NCBI GenBank assembly: GCA_964631125.1
Contig: CAZVYN010000015.1
Location: 1 to 57,508 of the forward strand
From: CAZVYN01 sp964631125
GTDB lineage: Bacteria > Eisenbacteria > RBG-16-71-46 > CAIMUX01
DNA length: 57,508 nucleotides
Direction: 5' to 3'
Shown here: positions 24,913 to 34,311 of the stretch, one piece after another
Layout: every line of letters begins with the position of its first letter
Numbering within the stretch: the stretch's first letter is position 1
The notes under the pieces: model-generated
What the model saw: the letters and a program-made list of their open reading frames with translations, nothing else
Told to the model about the DNA's origin: nothing
Database searches by the model: none
Program-made: the position numbers and the translations under genes

Positions 24913-26178
24913 TCACTCGTCGACGTCTCTGGGTTGTCGCTCGGGCGCGATCAATTTGACCGCGCGCACTCCGAATGGGTGCACCTCGACCACTTCGATC
25001 CTGACTCCTTCGATCTCGAACCCCTCGCCCTCGCGAGGGATGCGGCCGAACTGCTCCAAGATGAGTCCGGAGAGGGTGTCGTAACGCCCCTTGGGCAGGC
25101 GCAGTTCGAGCTCCTCGTTGAGATCATCGACATCGGTCAGCGCATTCACCACATAGGTTCTGTCGGCGATCCGACGGATCTTGCGCGCATCCCGTTCGTG
25201 CTCCTCGCGGATCTCTCCGACGATCTCCTCCACGATATCCTCCAACGTCACGATTCCGACGCAGGATCCGAACTCGGAGACGACGACCGCCATGGTCTGG
25301 CCCTCGCGCTGCAGCTCGATCAGCAGACGATCGATCCGCTGCGTCTCCGGCGCCAGACGGACGGGGCGGATGTATCGTGTCAGGTCCTCCGCCGGTTCGG
25401 GATCGAAGAGCACATCATAGACGTTGACGATCCCGATCACCTTGTCGACGCGACGCTGATAGACCGGCACGCGCGTGAAATCGTGGCGCCGCGCGAGTGC
25501 GCGCAGCAGTTCGGTGGAGCTCTCACGTTCGATCGAGACCACCTCGGTCATCGGCGCCATCACCTCGCGCGCCGTGGTCGCCCCGAAGTCGAGGATCGAC
25601 CGGAGCATCTGCTTCTCCTTGCGACCGGCCCCGGTCTTGCTCTCCACCTCGTGCACGAGGCTCTTCAACTCCTCGCGGGTGACGAACGGCCGGCGCGGCG
25701 CCCGGCGGAAGACGCGCAAGAGCAACTCCAGGTAGAGTCGCAGCACGGCCGTGACCGGGAGGAGCAGTTGCTCGGTGGCGAGCACCGGTCGCGCCAGCAC
25801 GACGAGCAGGCGATCGGCCCGCGGCTTGGCGTAGACCTTCGGCACCGTCTCGCCCAGCACGAGGATGAGCAAGGTGAGTCCGACGGTGGAGACGAGCGTC
25901 GTCAGCCAGCCCGGACCGAGCGCTCGCTCCAGCAGCGAGGTCGAGACCGAGGCGGCCGCGCCGTTGGCGATGGTGACCCCCACGAGGGTCGAGGTCAGCG
26001 CCCGCTCCCGTTGCGTGAGCAGCTCGAGCGCCAGGAGCGCCCCGGCGGTGCCCGCGCTCGCCTCCTGTTCCAGTCGCCATCGATTGGCCGAGATGAGCGC
26101 GATCTCCACCGCCGAGAAATAGGCCGAGGCGACGAGAGCCAGGAGCACGAGCGACGTCTCGAGTACGAGCAGCTCCAT
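24913..26178 (-). CDS. CNNM/CorC-type membrane protein with CBS pair (downstream copy)
   Basis: The protein has 421 aa. The N-terminal CNNM (DUF21) domain has three to four membrane segments with SAYFSAVEIALISANRWRLEQ and LGETVPKVYAKPRAD. Two CBS domains follow (VMAPMTEVVSIERE, IGIVNVYDVLF, FGSCVGIVTLEDIVEEIVGEI), then a C-terminal CorC_HlyC/transporter-associated domain (YDTLSGLILEQFGRIPREGEGF). Members handle divalent-cation (Mg/Co) efflux or homeostasis; substrate is not decidable here. It starts 1 bp after the stop of its paralog, so the two are co-translated and may form a heterodimer. Confidence 0.92.
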   Translation of the reverse strand: MELLVLETSLVLLALVASAYFSAVEIALISANRWRLEQEASAGTAGALLALELLTQRERALTSTLVGVTIANGAAASVSTSLLERALGPGWLTTLVSTVGLTLLILVLGETVPKVYAKPRADRLLVVLARPVLATEQLLLPVTAVLRLYLELLLRVFRRAPRRPFVTREELKSLVHEVESKTGAGRKEKQMLRSILDFGATTAREVMAPMTEVVSIERESSTELLRALARRHDFTRVPVYQRRVDKVIGIVNVYDVLFDPEPAEDLTRYIRPVRLAPETQRIDRLLIELQREGQTMAVVVSEFGSCVGIVTLEDIVEEIVGEIREEHERDARKIRRIADRTYVVNALTDVDDLNEELELRLPKGRYDTLSGLILEQFGRIPREGEGFEIEGVRIEVVEVHPFGVRAVKLIAPERQPRDVDE

Positions 26179-26179
26179 C

Positions 26180-27481
26180 TCAGCCTCTCGTCCGATCCGA
26201 GTCGGCGCCGTTCTCTGTTCGCGCTCCTGCGTCGGGAGGGCTCGGCGCCGGCGGCGCGTCGATCTGCACGCGCTGCACCCGGTGACGCGACACCTCGAGC
26301 ACGGTCAGGACCACGTTCTCGTAGCGGAGCACGGCGTTTCGCGGCGGGATCCCGCCGGCAAGATTCGCGATGAGGCCGCTCAGCGTGTAGGCGTCCTCCA
26401 CCGGCAGGTCGATGCCGAGCGACTCGTTCAGCTCCTCGAGCCCGATCTGGCCCACCGCCGACCAGCGGTCGGGACCGAGCTTGCGAAGCGGCTCGTCGCG
26501 GAGCTCGTACTCGTCGTAGATCTCCCCGACCAGCTCCTCCAGTAGATCCTCGCGCGTGAGGAGCCCCACCGTCTCTCCGTACTCGTTGACCACGATGGTG
26601 AGGGCGGCGCGATTGCGTTGCGTCTCGTAGAAGATCTCGGAGATCCGCGCGGCGTCCGGATAGATTGCGATCGGACGGACCATCTCCTCGATCTTGCTGG
26701 CCGGATGCAGGAGCACGTCGCGCGCCTTGACGTAGCCGAAGATCTCGTCGATCGCACCTCGGTGGATCGGGATGCGCGAATGCTTCGACTTCGCAAAGAG
26801 CTCCGCCAGTTCCTCCGGCGCCAGGTCGATCGACGCGGCCACCATGTCGACGCGCGGGGTCATGACCTCGGCGGCGCGCGTGGAGGAGAACTGCAAGATG
26901 TTCTGCACGAGTCGCGACTCGTGCGGGGTCATGATCCCTTGACGGTCCGCGCCCTGGAGCAGCGCGTCCAATTCGCCACGGGTGATCGAAGGACTGGCCG
27001 CCGACGAACCTTTCTCCTGCCCCAGCGCGCGCAGGACCAGATCCGAGAGCACGCCGACGAACGAGGTGAACGGCGCCAGGAGCAGAGAGAAGAAACGGAA
27101 GGGATGCACCAGCGTCCGGCTGAACGCCTCGGGGAAGTTGACGGCCAACGTCTTCGGTGTGACCTCGCCCAGGAGCAGGATCGCGAGCGTCGAAACGACG
27201 ATCGCGATCTCCACGCCATGCTCGCCGAAGAGGCGCAGCGCGGCGGTCGTCACCACGACCGAGAAGGCGATGTTGACCAAGGTGTTGCCGGTCAAGATCG
27301 TGACCAGCAGATGACTCGGCTTCGAGAGCAGGCGGAGCACGCGCTTCGAGCTGGACCTTCCGTCCCGTTCGAAGCGGCGGAGCTGAACTCGATTCAAGGA
27401 GAAGAACGACGCCTCGGTCGCGGAGAGCAGCGCCGATGCGACGAGCAGGATGACCATGAAGGCAAGTAGCGGTATCGACAT
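26180..27481 (-). CDS. CNNM/CorC-type membrane protein with CBS pair (upstream copy)
   Basis: The protein has 433 aa with the same domain order as its downstream neighbour: CNNM domain (SALLSATEASFFSLNRVQLRRFE, LLGEVTPKTLAVNFPE), CBS pair (VMTPRVDMVAASIDL, IFGYVKARDVLL, YGETVGLLTREDLLEELVGEI) and CorC_HlyC domain (YTLSGLIANLAGGIPPRNAVLRYE). The C-terminus is a Pro/Ala/Asp-rich tail. Sequence identity to the neighbour is only moderate, so the duplication is old. It is the first gene after the divergent promoter region at 27482-27604. Confidence 0.92.
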   Translation of the reverse strand: MSIPLLAFMVILLVASALLSATEASFFSLNRVQLRRFERDGRSSSKRVLRLLSKPSHLLVTILTGNTLVNIAFSVVVTTAALRLFGEHGVEIAIVVSTLAILLLGEVTPKTLAVNFPEAFSRTLVHPFRFFSLLLAPFTSFVGVLSDLVLRALGQEKGSSAASPSITRGELDALLQGADRQGIMTPHESRLVQNILQFSSTRAAEVMTPRVDMVAASIDLAPEELAELFAKSKHSRIPIHRGAIDEIFGYVKARDVLLHPASKIEEMVRPIAIYPDAARISEIFYETQRNRAALTIVVNEYGETVGLLTREDLLEELVGEIYDEYELRDEPLRKLGPDRWSAVGQIGLEELNESLGIDLPVEDAYTLSGLIANLAGGIPPRNAVLRYENVVLTVLEVSRHRVQRVQIDAPPAPSPPDAGARTENGADSDRTRG

Positions 27482-27511
27482 AGGCGAGGGGGATCGACCC
27501 TCTGGCCCGGC

Positions 27512-27556
27512 AGCCTAGCAGGCGTCCTTCCAGCGGGTGGAGCGAATTGCTAGACT
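27512..27556. promoter_or_regulatory. Divergent -10 elements between the CNNM and PpiD operons
   Basis: The 123-bp divergent region holds TGC-TAGGCT on the minus strand (hexamer 27512-27517, about 31 bp before the CNNM start) and TGC-TAGACT on the plus strand (27551-27556, about 49 bp before the ATG at 27605). Both look like extended -10 elements (TGnTAnnnT). The -35 boxes are weak. Confidence 0.4.
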
Positions 27557-27604
27557 GCCCGCTCGCTCTAGACCCCACCCCGCCCAACCCGAGAGAGGAC
27601 GTCG

Positions 27605-29413
27605 ATGTTCGACGAAATGCGCAAGAATACGAAGACCGTCATGTGGATCACGGTCGTCTCCTTCATCATGTTGATCTTCTTGGCCTGGGGCGCCGATTTT
27701 CAGATGGGCGGCCAGCAACAGATGGTGAACGAGATCGGGCGGGTCGACGGCGTCCCCATCGCGGCGCAGAACTACGAGTTGGCGTGGAATTCCGAGGTCA
27801 CGCGCTTCCGCCAGCAGACCGGCCGCGAGCCGGACGAGCGCACCGCCACCACTCTTCGCGCGCAGGCCTGGACCGCACTGGTCCAGCAGTCGCTGCTGGA
27901 GCGCGAGGCGACGCGGCGCGGCATCACCGTGACCGATGCGGAGATCATCGACGCGGTGCTCAACAATCCACCGCCCGAGATCGTGAGCAACCCCGGCTTC
28001 CAGACGAACGGCCAGTTCGATCTCGCCAAGTATCAGGCGGCCCTGCGCAACCCCAACGTCGATACCCGACCTCTGGAGGAGCAGTGGCGGCGTCAGCTTC
28101 CGCTCCTCAAATTGCAGAACGACGTCCTGGGAAGCGTGACTCTCTCCGACGAAGAGCTCTGGGATTCCTACCGCTTCACCAATGACCGCGCTCGCGTCGA
28201 GTATCTGCTCGTGCCGGCCGACCGTTTCAACGTCGACGAGACCGCCATCGGCGAGGCGGACCTGCGGCAGTACTACGACAGCCACCAGGGCGCCTTCCGC
28301 GCCGCCCCGGCCGCCCAGATGCAGTACGTGCTCTTCCCGCGGCGCCACACCGAAGGCGATTCACTCGATCTCTACGAGCAGGCGCGCTCGATCGTCGAGG
28401 AAGCGCGCGGGGGCGAAGAGTTCCTCGGATTGGTCGAGTCGTATTCCGAGGCCGGCATGACCCAGCGCGGCGGCGAGACCGCGGCCTGGATCAATCCCGA
28501 TCAACTCGCGGGCGCCGTTCGCGATGCGGCTCGCAATCTGCCGATCGGTCAGGTGAGCGATGTGTTGCTCGAGACCGGCGGCTTCCATGTGTTGCGCGTG
28601 GAAGACCGGCGGGAGGATCCGACCGTCGGCACTCAGGTCAAGGTGGCCGATATCTACCTGCCCATCCGGCCGTCTCCCGAGACGCTGACCGAGATCTTGG
28701 AGAGAGCGGGCGCCTTCCGCGGGGAGATCGGCGGCAAGAGCTTGGAGTCGGCCGCGCAGGAGTTGGGACTGCCGGTGCGCGAGACGCGATCATTCAGCGA
28801 GCGGGGATTCATCCAGGGGCTCGGTTCGGCGCCGGAGATCCAGCAGTTCGCCTTCTCGAACAAGGTCGGGACGGTCACGCCACCGATCGAGCGGCCTGAC
28901 GGTTGGCTGGTGGGACGCCTCTCCGTGCGCACCGAGGCGCGGGTGCAGGACTTCGCCGAGGCGCAGGATCGGACGAAGATCCTCGTCGTCGATTCGCTCC
29001 GCCTGGAGCAGGCGACGCAAATGGCGCAGGGTCTCCTCGCGCAGGCTCAGGCGGGCGCCCCGTTGGCCTCGCTCGCGCGCACCGACGGCTCGGTGGTCCT
29101 CGAACTGCCCGAGCCGTTCACCCGTCCGCGCGGGCCGGTCAATCTGGGAGCCGATCCGACGGTGATGGGCCCGATCTTCGCGGCGACCGGCCCGGGGCTG
29201 ATTCCGAAGGTGCTGGAGGCCAAGCGCGGCGCGGTCATCGCGCGCGTGCTCGAGACCCTCCCGACCGACCGCGCGACGTTCGAAGAACAGAAGAACGGCA
29301 TCCGCGACTCGCAGTTGCGGGCGCGCCAGTCGCAGATCCTCACGGCGTGGCTCGACGGTCTGCAGAAGGACGCGCGGATCGAAGACTTCAGGACGGGAGT
29401 GTTCCAGAACTGA
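27605..29413 (+). CDS. PpiD/SurA-like periplasmic foldase
   Basis: The protein has 602 aa with one N-terminal membrane anchor (VMWITVVSFIMLIFLAWG). A SurA-type N-terminal chaperone region follows (GRVDGVPIAAQNYELAW, LVQQSLLEREATRRGITVTDAEI), then a parvulin-type PPIC domain around residues 230-345 (YDSHQGAF, YVLFPRRH, AARNLPIGQVSDVLLETGGFHVLRVEDRR) and a second, degenerate half. PpiD helps fold outer-membrane and exported proteins. GAGAGGACG precedes the ATG. Its stop overlaps the likely CTG start of the flippase gene. Confidence 0.9.
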   Translation: MFDEMRKNTKTVMWITVVSFIMLIFLAWGADFQMGGQQQMVNEIGRVDGVPIAAQNYELAWNSEVTRFRQQTGREPDERTATTLRAQAWTALVQQSLLEREATRRGITVTDAEIIDAVLNNPPPEIVSNPGFQTNGQFDLAKYQAALRNPNVDTRPLEEQWRRQLPLLKLQNDVLGSVTLSDEELWDSYRFTNDRARVEYLLVPADRFNVDETAIGEADLRQYYDSHQGAFRAAPAAQMQYVLFPRRHTEGDSLDLYEQARSIVEEARGGEEFLGLVESYSEAGMTQRGGETAAWINPDQLAGAVRDAARNLPIGQVSDVLLETGGFHVLRVEDRREDPTVGTQVKVADIYLPIRPSPETLTEILERAGAFRGEIGGKSLESAAQELGLPVRETRSFSERGFIQGLGSAPEIQQFAFSNKVGTVTPPIERPDGWLVGRLSVRTEARVQDFAEAQDRTKILVVDSLRLEQATQMAQGLLAQAQAGAPLASLARTDGSVVLELPEPFTRPRGPVNLGADPTVMGPIFAATGPGLIPKVLEAKRGAVIARVLETLPTDRATFEEQKNGIRDSQLRARQSQILTAWLDGLQKDARIEDFRTGVFQN

Positions 29414-30747
29414 GCGTCGACTCGGCGCCGCGCTCGAGTCTGCTGCGTGAGGGCGCGATCACGTTCGCGTCGCGCCTCGTCATCACGCTCATCAACATCC
29501 CCATCTCGATGCTCGTGGCGCGCAGCCTCGGGGTCGAGGGTCAGGGGATCTATGCGGCGGCCCTGGCCTTCTCCGGGCTGTGGACCACCATCTGGACGCT
29601 CGGGGTCGACGCGAGCCATACCTACTTGCTGGCCGGCCGTCGGCGCGAGCGAGGAGAGATCCTCGGCGCCACGATCTTCTGGATCGCCGCCTTCTCGCTC
29701 CTGACCACGCCGCTCTACCTGGCGATCGCGCCGTGGTTGGTCGGAGCTGCCGGGCCGGCCGCCACCGCCGCGATCCGGCTCTCGGCTTGGGCCGTGCCGC
29801 TCCTCTTCGCCAAGGCATTCCTGCTCTCGCTCTTCGCCGGGGAATCGCGCCTCGATCGGTTCAACGCGCTCAACGTCCTGGCGAACCTGTTCCTCCTGGC
29901 GCTGCTCATTGCCGGCTTCGCCGCCGCCGGCGCCTCTCCCACGGTGGCCGTCGGCGCGTACATTGCGAGTCTGGCGCTGCTCACCGTGCTCGCGTCCACG
30001 TGGGTGATTCGTCAGGCTCGCGCGGAGCGATCCCGCGCGACGCTGCGCTCCGACCTCCTGCGGGGATCGCTCGCGTACGGACTGGCGGGTCACGTCGGCG
30101 TGCTCTTCGCACAATTCACCTATCGCTTCGATCAGGTGCTGGTGACCCGATTCGCCGGGCTGGAGGCGCTCGGGTTCTACTCGATCTCGGTGCTCTTGGC
30201 CGAGAAGCTGAACCACGTCGCGAACTCGGTCGCGATCGCGCTCTTCCAGCGCGTCTCGGCCTCGTCACCCCAAGAGGCGAACCTCCTGACGCCGCGCGTC
30301 TGTCGCCTCGTCCTGTATCTGTCGTCCTTGGGAGGCGCGGTTCTCTTCGTGCTCTCCGAGTTCTTGGTGCGACTGTTCTATTCGAGCCGCTTCGACGGCG
30401 CCGTCGAGCCGCTGCGCATTCTCCTCCCCGGAGTCGTGGCGCTGAGTCTCTCGCGACCGCTCTCCGGCGACCTCTCGGGACGCGGCCGGCGCATCGGCCT
30501 GACCGCGGCGATGGGATCGGCCTTCGTCATCAATCTGCTGCTCGGGATCTGGTGGATCCCGCGCCACGGGATCGTCGGCGCCGCCTGGGCCTCGGTCGTT
30601 GCCTATGCCTGGCAGACGATCGTCCTCTCCTTCTTCTTCTGGCGGGAGAGCGGCGTATCGCCGACCCGGCTCTTCTGGCCCGAAGCGGGCGATTTCGCGC
30701 ACCTCCGGACGCTGCTCGCGCGGGTGGGTCGCCGCAACAGAGGCTGA
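29410..30747 (+). CDS. Polysaccharide flippase (Wzx/MVF-like)
   Basis: The protein has about 445 aa with roughly 12-14 membrane segments. The frame has no ATG, GTG or TTG before the first conserved segment; a CTG overlapping the upstream stop (CTGA at 29410) is the likeliest start. Family pattern: LLREGAITFASRLVITLINIPISMLVARSLG, the Wzx/RfbX start, followed by GLEALGFYSISVLLAEKL and LPGVVALSLSRPLSGDLSGRGR. It would flip lipid-linked glycan across the inner membrane. It is followed, beyond a divergent gene, by other glycan genes on the same strand. Confidence 0.88.
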   Translation: MSVDSAPRSSLLREGAITFASRLVITLINIPISMLVARSLGVEGQGIYAAALAFSGLWTTIWTLGVDASHTYLLAGRRRERGEILGATIFWIAAFSLLTTPLYLAIAPWLVGAAGPAATAAIRLSAWAVPLLFAKAFLLSLFAGESRLDRFNALNVLANLFLLALLIAGFAAAGASPTVAVGAYIASLALLTVLASTWVIRQARAERSRATLRSDLLRGSLAYGLAGHVGVLFAQFTYRFDQVLVTRFAGLEALGFYSISVLLAEKLNHVANSVAIALFQRVSASSPQEANLLTPRVCRLVLYLSSLGGAVLFVLSEFLVRLFYSSRFDGAVEPLRILLPGVVALSLSRPLSGDLSGRGRRIGLTAAMGSAFVINLLLGIWWIPRHGIVGAAWASVVAYAWQTIVLSFFFWRESGVSPTRLFWPEAGDFAHLRTLLARVGRRNRG

Positions 30748-30832
30748 GTGCCCAAATCGAGGCGGCTCAGCCCCTCGACCCGCTCGACACGGTGGGTACC
30801 TGCTGCGGCGAAAACTCATGGAGTTCAGACGG

Positions 30833-31780
30833 TCACCCGCCGCCGCCGCGTCGCCTCCGAAGTAGGTTGACGAGACCTCGGATTCTCGACGTCGATTCCC
30901 AGACCGGCAGCGCCCGGCGGACTCCGCCCATCCCTTCCTTGAACTGCGCGACCGTGTCATGCCCCGGTCCGCTGGGAAGGAAGTCGTACCAGACGCAGCC
31001 GTCGGTGATGGCGCGGCTGATCGAGTCGACCTGCAGGAGGACGTTCGGCCGGAAGCTCCGGGCCTCGTGGTCGGAGTATCCGGCGAGGTAGTGCGCGCGG
31101 TCGCGCCAGCGGATCGTGAAGTTGCCTCCGACCACACGCCCCTCGACCCGCGCGACGGTGAAGCGCACGGCGGGGCCTCCGACCTCGACGAGCGAGTGGT
31201 AGTAGGCGCGAGGATGGGCGAACGGAGGGACGCCTCCCCACCTCGCGAACGAGCCGAGGTAGAGTTCGTAGACGGCATCGACGTCGCTCGACGCGCGCGT
31301 CTCTTCGATCAGGAGCCCCTTCTTGGAGAGCCGACGCACGTCGTTTCGCTGCGCCGTCGTCAGATGCTGCCGCCAGTAGGCGTCGACGGTGGCTGGGAGC
31401 TCGAGGAGATGAGTCGAATCTTCCGAACAATGGAACCCCGGAGGCGTCGCGATCTCGGTCTCGAGGCTCGGCGCAAATGGATTGCCGGTCACCCGGACCG
31501 AGACGCCGCTGCTCTGCAGATGCGCGAACGCCAGACTCCAGAGCGGGCGCCCCGCACGGTCGCGCGTGGGCGCCGGGCCGCCGTAGTGAAATGGATAGGA
31601 CGACTGACGGGTGACCAAGAGGCCGAGCGCGCGCTTCTGATCGAAGGCCGGCACGAGCACCGGCTGATCGTCCACGTCGATCCAGATCGATGCGTCGGAG
31701 ACGCCGGGGAAACTGGCGCAGACGATGCGAGCCCAGGTGCGGCCGTGGAAGAACGTCGCGTCCGGCTCCTCCGCGAGCAC
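30833..31780 (-). CDS. FemAB/BioF2-like acyltransferase (GNAT fold)
   Basis: At least 315 aa from the GTG at 31780; the true N-terminus may lie further upstream (in-frame sequence continues, next candidate TTG at 31912). The double-GNAT pattern typical of FemAB-related proteins of exopolysaccharide loci is clear: AEEPDATFFHGRTWARI, YPFHYGGPAP, LELPATVDAYWRQHLTTAQRNDVRRLSKKG, FARWGGVPPFAHPRAYY, VVGGNFTIRWRDRAHYLAGYSD, NVLLQVDSISRAITDGCVWYDF. Such enzymes transfer amino acids or acyl groups to cell-surface polymers. It runs opposite to the surrounding glycan genes. A frameshift near the N-terminus is possible. Confidence 0.82.
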   Translation of the reverse strand: MLAEEPDATFFHGRTWARIVCASFPGVSDASIWIDVDDQPVLVPAFDQKRALGLLVTRQSSYPFHYGGPAPTRDRAGRPLWSLAFAHLQSSGVSVRVTGNPFAPSLETEIATPPGFHCSEDSTHLLELPATVDAYWRQHLTTAQRNDVRRLSKKGLLIEETRASSDVDAVYELYLGSFARWGGVPPFAHPRAYYHSLVEVGGPAVRFTVARVEGRVVGGNFTIRWRDRAHYLAGYSDHEARSFRPNVLLQVDSISRAITDGCVWYDFLPSGPGHDTVAQFKEGMGGVRRALPVWESTSRIRGLVNLLRRRRGGGG

Positions 31781-32047
31781 TCGGTCCCACTCGGCGTCGG
31801 TCCATCCTTGCCGCCTTCGGCCGCGCCGAGAGCGCGCATGCCGTCGAAGAGAAGAGCCGACGATGGGGATGTCCCTCTGAGCGTGGAAGGTTGACGGCGG
31901 GCCGCCGCCCAAGATGGCCCGGAGGGGAGGTCGGTCGCAACTCGAGTTTGGGATTCGCGGAGCGGCGCGGTTGAGGCGAAGAGACCGGAGCGTGTAGCGT
32001 GAAGCGGGCCGACGTGTGAACCGCGTCTCGCAGAACTCGAGGGGGGC
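31781..32047. other. Divergent intergenic region of the glycan cluster
   Basis: These 267 bases separate the FemAB-like and DegT genes and probably include the FemAB N-terminus. GAGGGGGG precedes the ATG at 32048. I see no convincing -35/-10 pair. Confidence 0.4.
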
Positions 32048-33259
32048 ATGAGTCCAGATCCAACCCGCGCCGCGCTGGCCCGAGAGGGGGGCGCCCCGGT
32101 GCGTTCCGATTACTTGGTCTTCGGCGCGCCCGACCTGCGCGAGGCGGAGATCCAGGAAGTGGTCGAGTGTCTGCGCAGCGGATGGATCGGGACCGGCCCG
32201 CGCGTCGGCCGCTTCGAGGAGGCGTTCCGCGACTACATCGGCGCGAAGCACGCGCTCGCGTTGTCGTCTTGCACCGCCGGCCTCCATCTGGGGCTGATCG
32301 CCCTCGGCGTGAAGCCGGAAGACGAAGTCATCGTCCCCTCCATGACCTTCGTCGCCACGGCCAACTCGGTCGTGCATGTCGGCGCCACGCCGGTGCTCGT
32401 CGACTGTGAACCGGGGACGATGCTGATCGATCTGGACGCGATCGAAGCGGCGATCACCGAGAAGACCAAGGTGGTCGTTCCGGTCCACTTCGCGGGGCGC
32501 GCCGTCGACATGGACCGGCTGATCGCGATCACGAAGCCGCGCGGGATCAAGATCCTGGAGGACGCCGCCCACGCGATCGAGACGCTCTACCAGGGACGCA
32601 AGATCGGAACGATCGGCGACGCCACCGCCTTCAGTTTCTATGTGACCAAGAACGTGGTCACGGGCGAGGGCGGGATGCTCACGACCGACGATCCCGAGGT
32701 GGCCGCCTGGATCAAGGTGGCCGGGCTCCACGGCATGTCGAAGGACGCCTGGAAGCGATACTCCGACGAGGGCTTCCGGCACTACGAAGTGGTCACGCCG
32801 GGGTTCAAGTACAACATGATGGACCTGCAGGCAGCCCTTGGACTGCATCAACTTGCGAGGGTCGAGGAGAACTGGTCGCGGCGGCACGCACTCTGGGCCC
32901 GCTACCACGCCGCGTTGGTCGATCTGCCGCTGCGGCTGCCCCCGCCGGTGCGCCCAGGGGACCGCCATGCCTACCACCTGTTCATCGTCGAACTGGAGCT
33001 GGAGCGGCTGCGGTGGACGCGCGACCAGATCATGCAAGCGCTGCACGCGGAGAACATCGGCTGCGGCATCCACTACCGCGCCGTCCATCTCCATCCCTAC
33101 TACCGCGAGCGATTCGAACTGCGACCCGAGCAACTCCCGGTCTCGGCCGCGATCAGTGAGCGAACCCTCAGCCTGCCGTTCTCGACGCGTCTGAGCGAGC
33201 AAGACATCGAGGATCTCTTCGCGGCGCTGCACAAGGTGCTGGGCGCGGCGGCGAAGTGA
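32048..33259 (+). CDS. DegT/DnrJ/EryC1-type PLP aminotransferase
   Basis: The protein has 403 aa. Hallmarks: the N-terminal VFGAPDLREAEIQEVVECLRSGWIGTGPRV, the sugar-aminotransferase segment HALALSSCTAGLHLGLIALG, VHFAGRAVDMDRL, EDAAHAI, and the PLP Lys in FYVTKNVVTGEGGML. The C-terminal half has GFKYNMMDLQAALGLHQL and HAYHLFIV. These enzymes transaminate UDP-linked keto-sugars for surface glycans. It starts the block DegT-rSAM-methyltransferase-GT, all on the plus strand; its stop overlaps the next start as GTGA. Confidence 0.95.
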   Translation: MSPDPTRAALAREGGAPVRSDYLVFGAPDLREAEIQEVVECLRSGWIGTGPRVGRFEEAFRDYIGAKHALALSSCTAGLHLGLIALGVKPEDEVIVPSMTFVATANSVVHVGATPVLVDCEPGTMLIDLDAIEAAITEKTKVVVPVHFAGRAVDMDRLIAITKPRGIKILEDAAHAIETLYQGRKIGTIGDATAFSFYVTKNVVTGEGGMLTTDDPEVAAWIKVAGLHGMSKDAWKRYSDEGFRHYEVVTPGFKYNMMDLQAALGLHQLARVEENWSRRHALWARYHAALVDLPLRLPPPVRPGDRHAYHLFIVELELERLRWTRDQIMQALHAENIGCGIHYRAVHLHPYYRERFELRPEQLPVSAAISERTLSLPFSTRLSEQDIEDLFAALHKVLGAAAK

Positions 33260-34311
33260 CGACGGCGACTCCCGCCTCGGCCGCGACGACGCCTCTGCCG
33301 ATCGCTCCGGGCATCCCGTTCTGGGAACGACAGAAGATGCGAATGGACTCGTTGCTCCTGTTGCTCAGCAACGGCAACCCGCGCTTCCTCGCGCGGCCGC
33401 GCTTCGCGCAGATCGAGATCACCAGTCGCTGCAATCTCGCCTGCCGTACCTGCACGCGCCTGCAACTGACCGACCCGGGCGACATGCCGTTCGAGTCGTT
33501 CCAGCGCGCCATCGACGCGCTCGGTCCCCTCCGCAGACTCTGGCTCTCGGGGCAGGGCGAGCCGCTGCTGCATCCGGATCTCTCGCGCATGATCCGCTAC
33601 TGCCGCGAGCGCGGGATCGACGGCACGGTCCTGCACACCAACGCCACGCTCCTGGAGGGGGCGCGAATGGAGGCGCTGGCGGCGAGCGGCCTCGGTGAGT
33701 TGCGTGTCTCGATCGACGGCGGCACGGCCGAGGACGTCGAGTACATGCGCGCCGGCGCGGAGATGGCGACGATCCTCGCCAACACCGCCTCGTTCGTGCG
33801 ACTCAGCGACACGCCGGTCGCGCTCTACTGCGTCCTCAATCGACGCAATCACCGCTCCGCGCCGCTGCTGCCCGGCCTCGCGGCGGAGATCGGCGTGCGC
33901 AAGGTGATCGCGGTGGAGACGGTGCCGTTCCGCGACGCCTCGAACGAACGCGAGGTCTTCGATCGACGCGAGTACCAGTTCACGGGGCTCAGTCCCGGGG
34001 AGCAGCGCGACACCTTGCGGCGCCTCCGCGCGGCGGGGCGCGAACACGGCGTGCAGATCGAGGTCGATCTGAAGTGGGACCGTCCGCGCTGCCAGGAGCC
34101 GTCGCGCAAGATCTACGTCGACCACAAAGGCCAGGTCACTCCCTGCTGTCGGATCCACCATGAGGTCGTGGTGGGCAACCTCTTGGACGAAGGTCTCGAT
34201 CGCGTCTGGTACGGGCCGGCTCTCCAGGCCTGGCGTCGGCGCATGCGAGGTCCGGACCGTTCACGACTCTGCGTCGAACGATGCAATCTCGGGATCGCGC
34301 GCAAGCCGTAG
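33256..34311 (+). CDS. Radical SAM protein with SPASM domain
   Basis: The protein has 351 aa from a GTG overlapping the DegT stop. The radical SAM cluster motif is CNLACRTC (CxxxCxxC), followed by LSGQGEPLLHPDL and the strand LRVSIDGG. A C-terminal SPASM-type region carries further Cys (PRCQEP, VTPCCRIH, CVERCNLG) for auxiliary Fe-S clusters, with KIYVDHKGQVTPCC as the usual lead-in. The substrate is not evident; in glycan loci such enzymes modify sugars or sugar-linked peptides. It overlaps the next gene by 31 bp. Confidence 0.9.
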   Translation: MTTATPASAATTPLPIAPGIPFWERQKMRMDSLLLLLSNGNPRFLARPRFAQIEITSRCNLACRTCTRLQLTDPGDMPFESFQRAIDALGPLRRLWLSGQGEPLLHPDLSRMIRYCRERGIDGTVLHTNATLLEGARMEALAASGLGELRVSIDGGTAEDVEYMRAGAEMATILANTASFVRLSDTPVALYCVLNRRNHRSAPLLPGLAAEIGVRKVIAVETVPFRDASNEREVFDRREYQFTGLSPGEQRDTLRRLRAAGREHGVQIEVDLKWDRPRCQEPSRKIYVDHKGQVTPCCRIHHEVVVGNLLDEGLDRVWYGPALQAWRRRMRGPDRSRLCVERCNLGIARKP

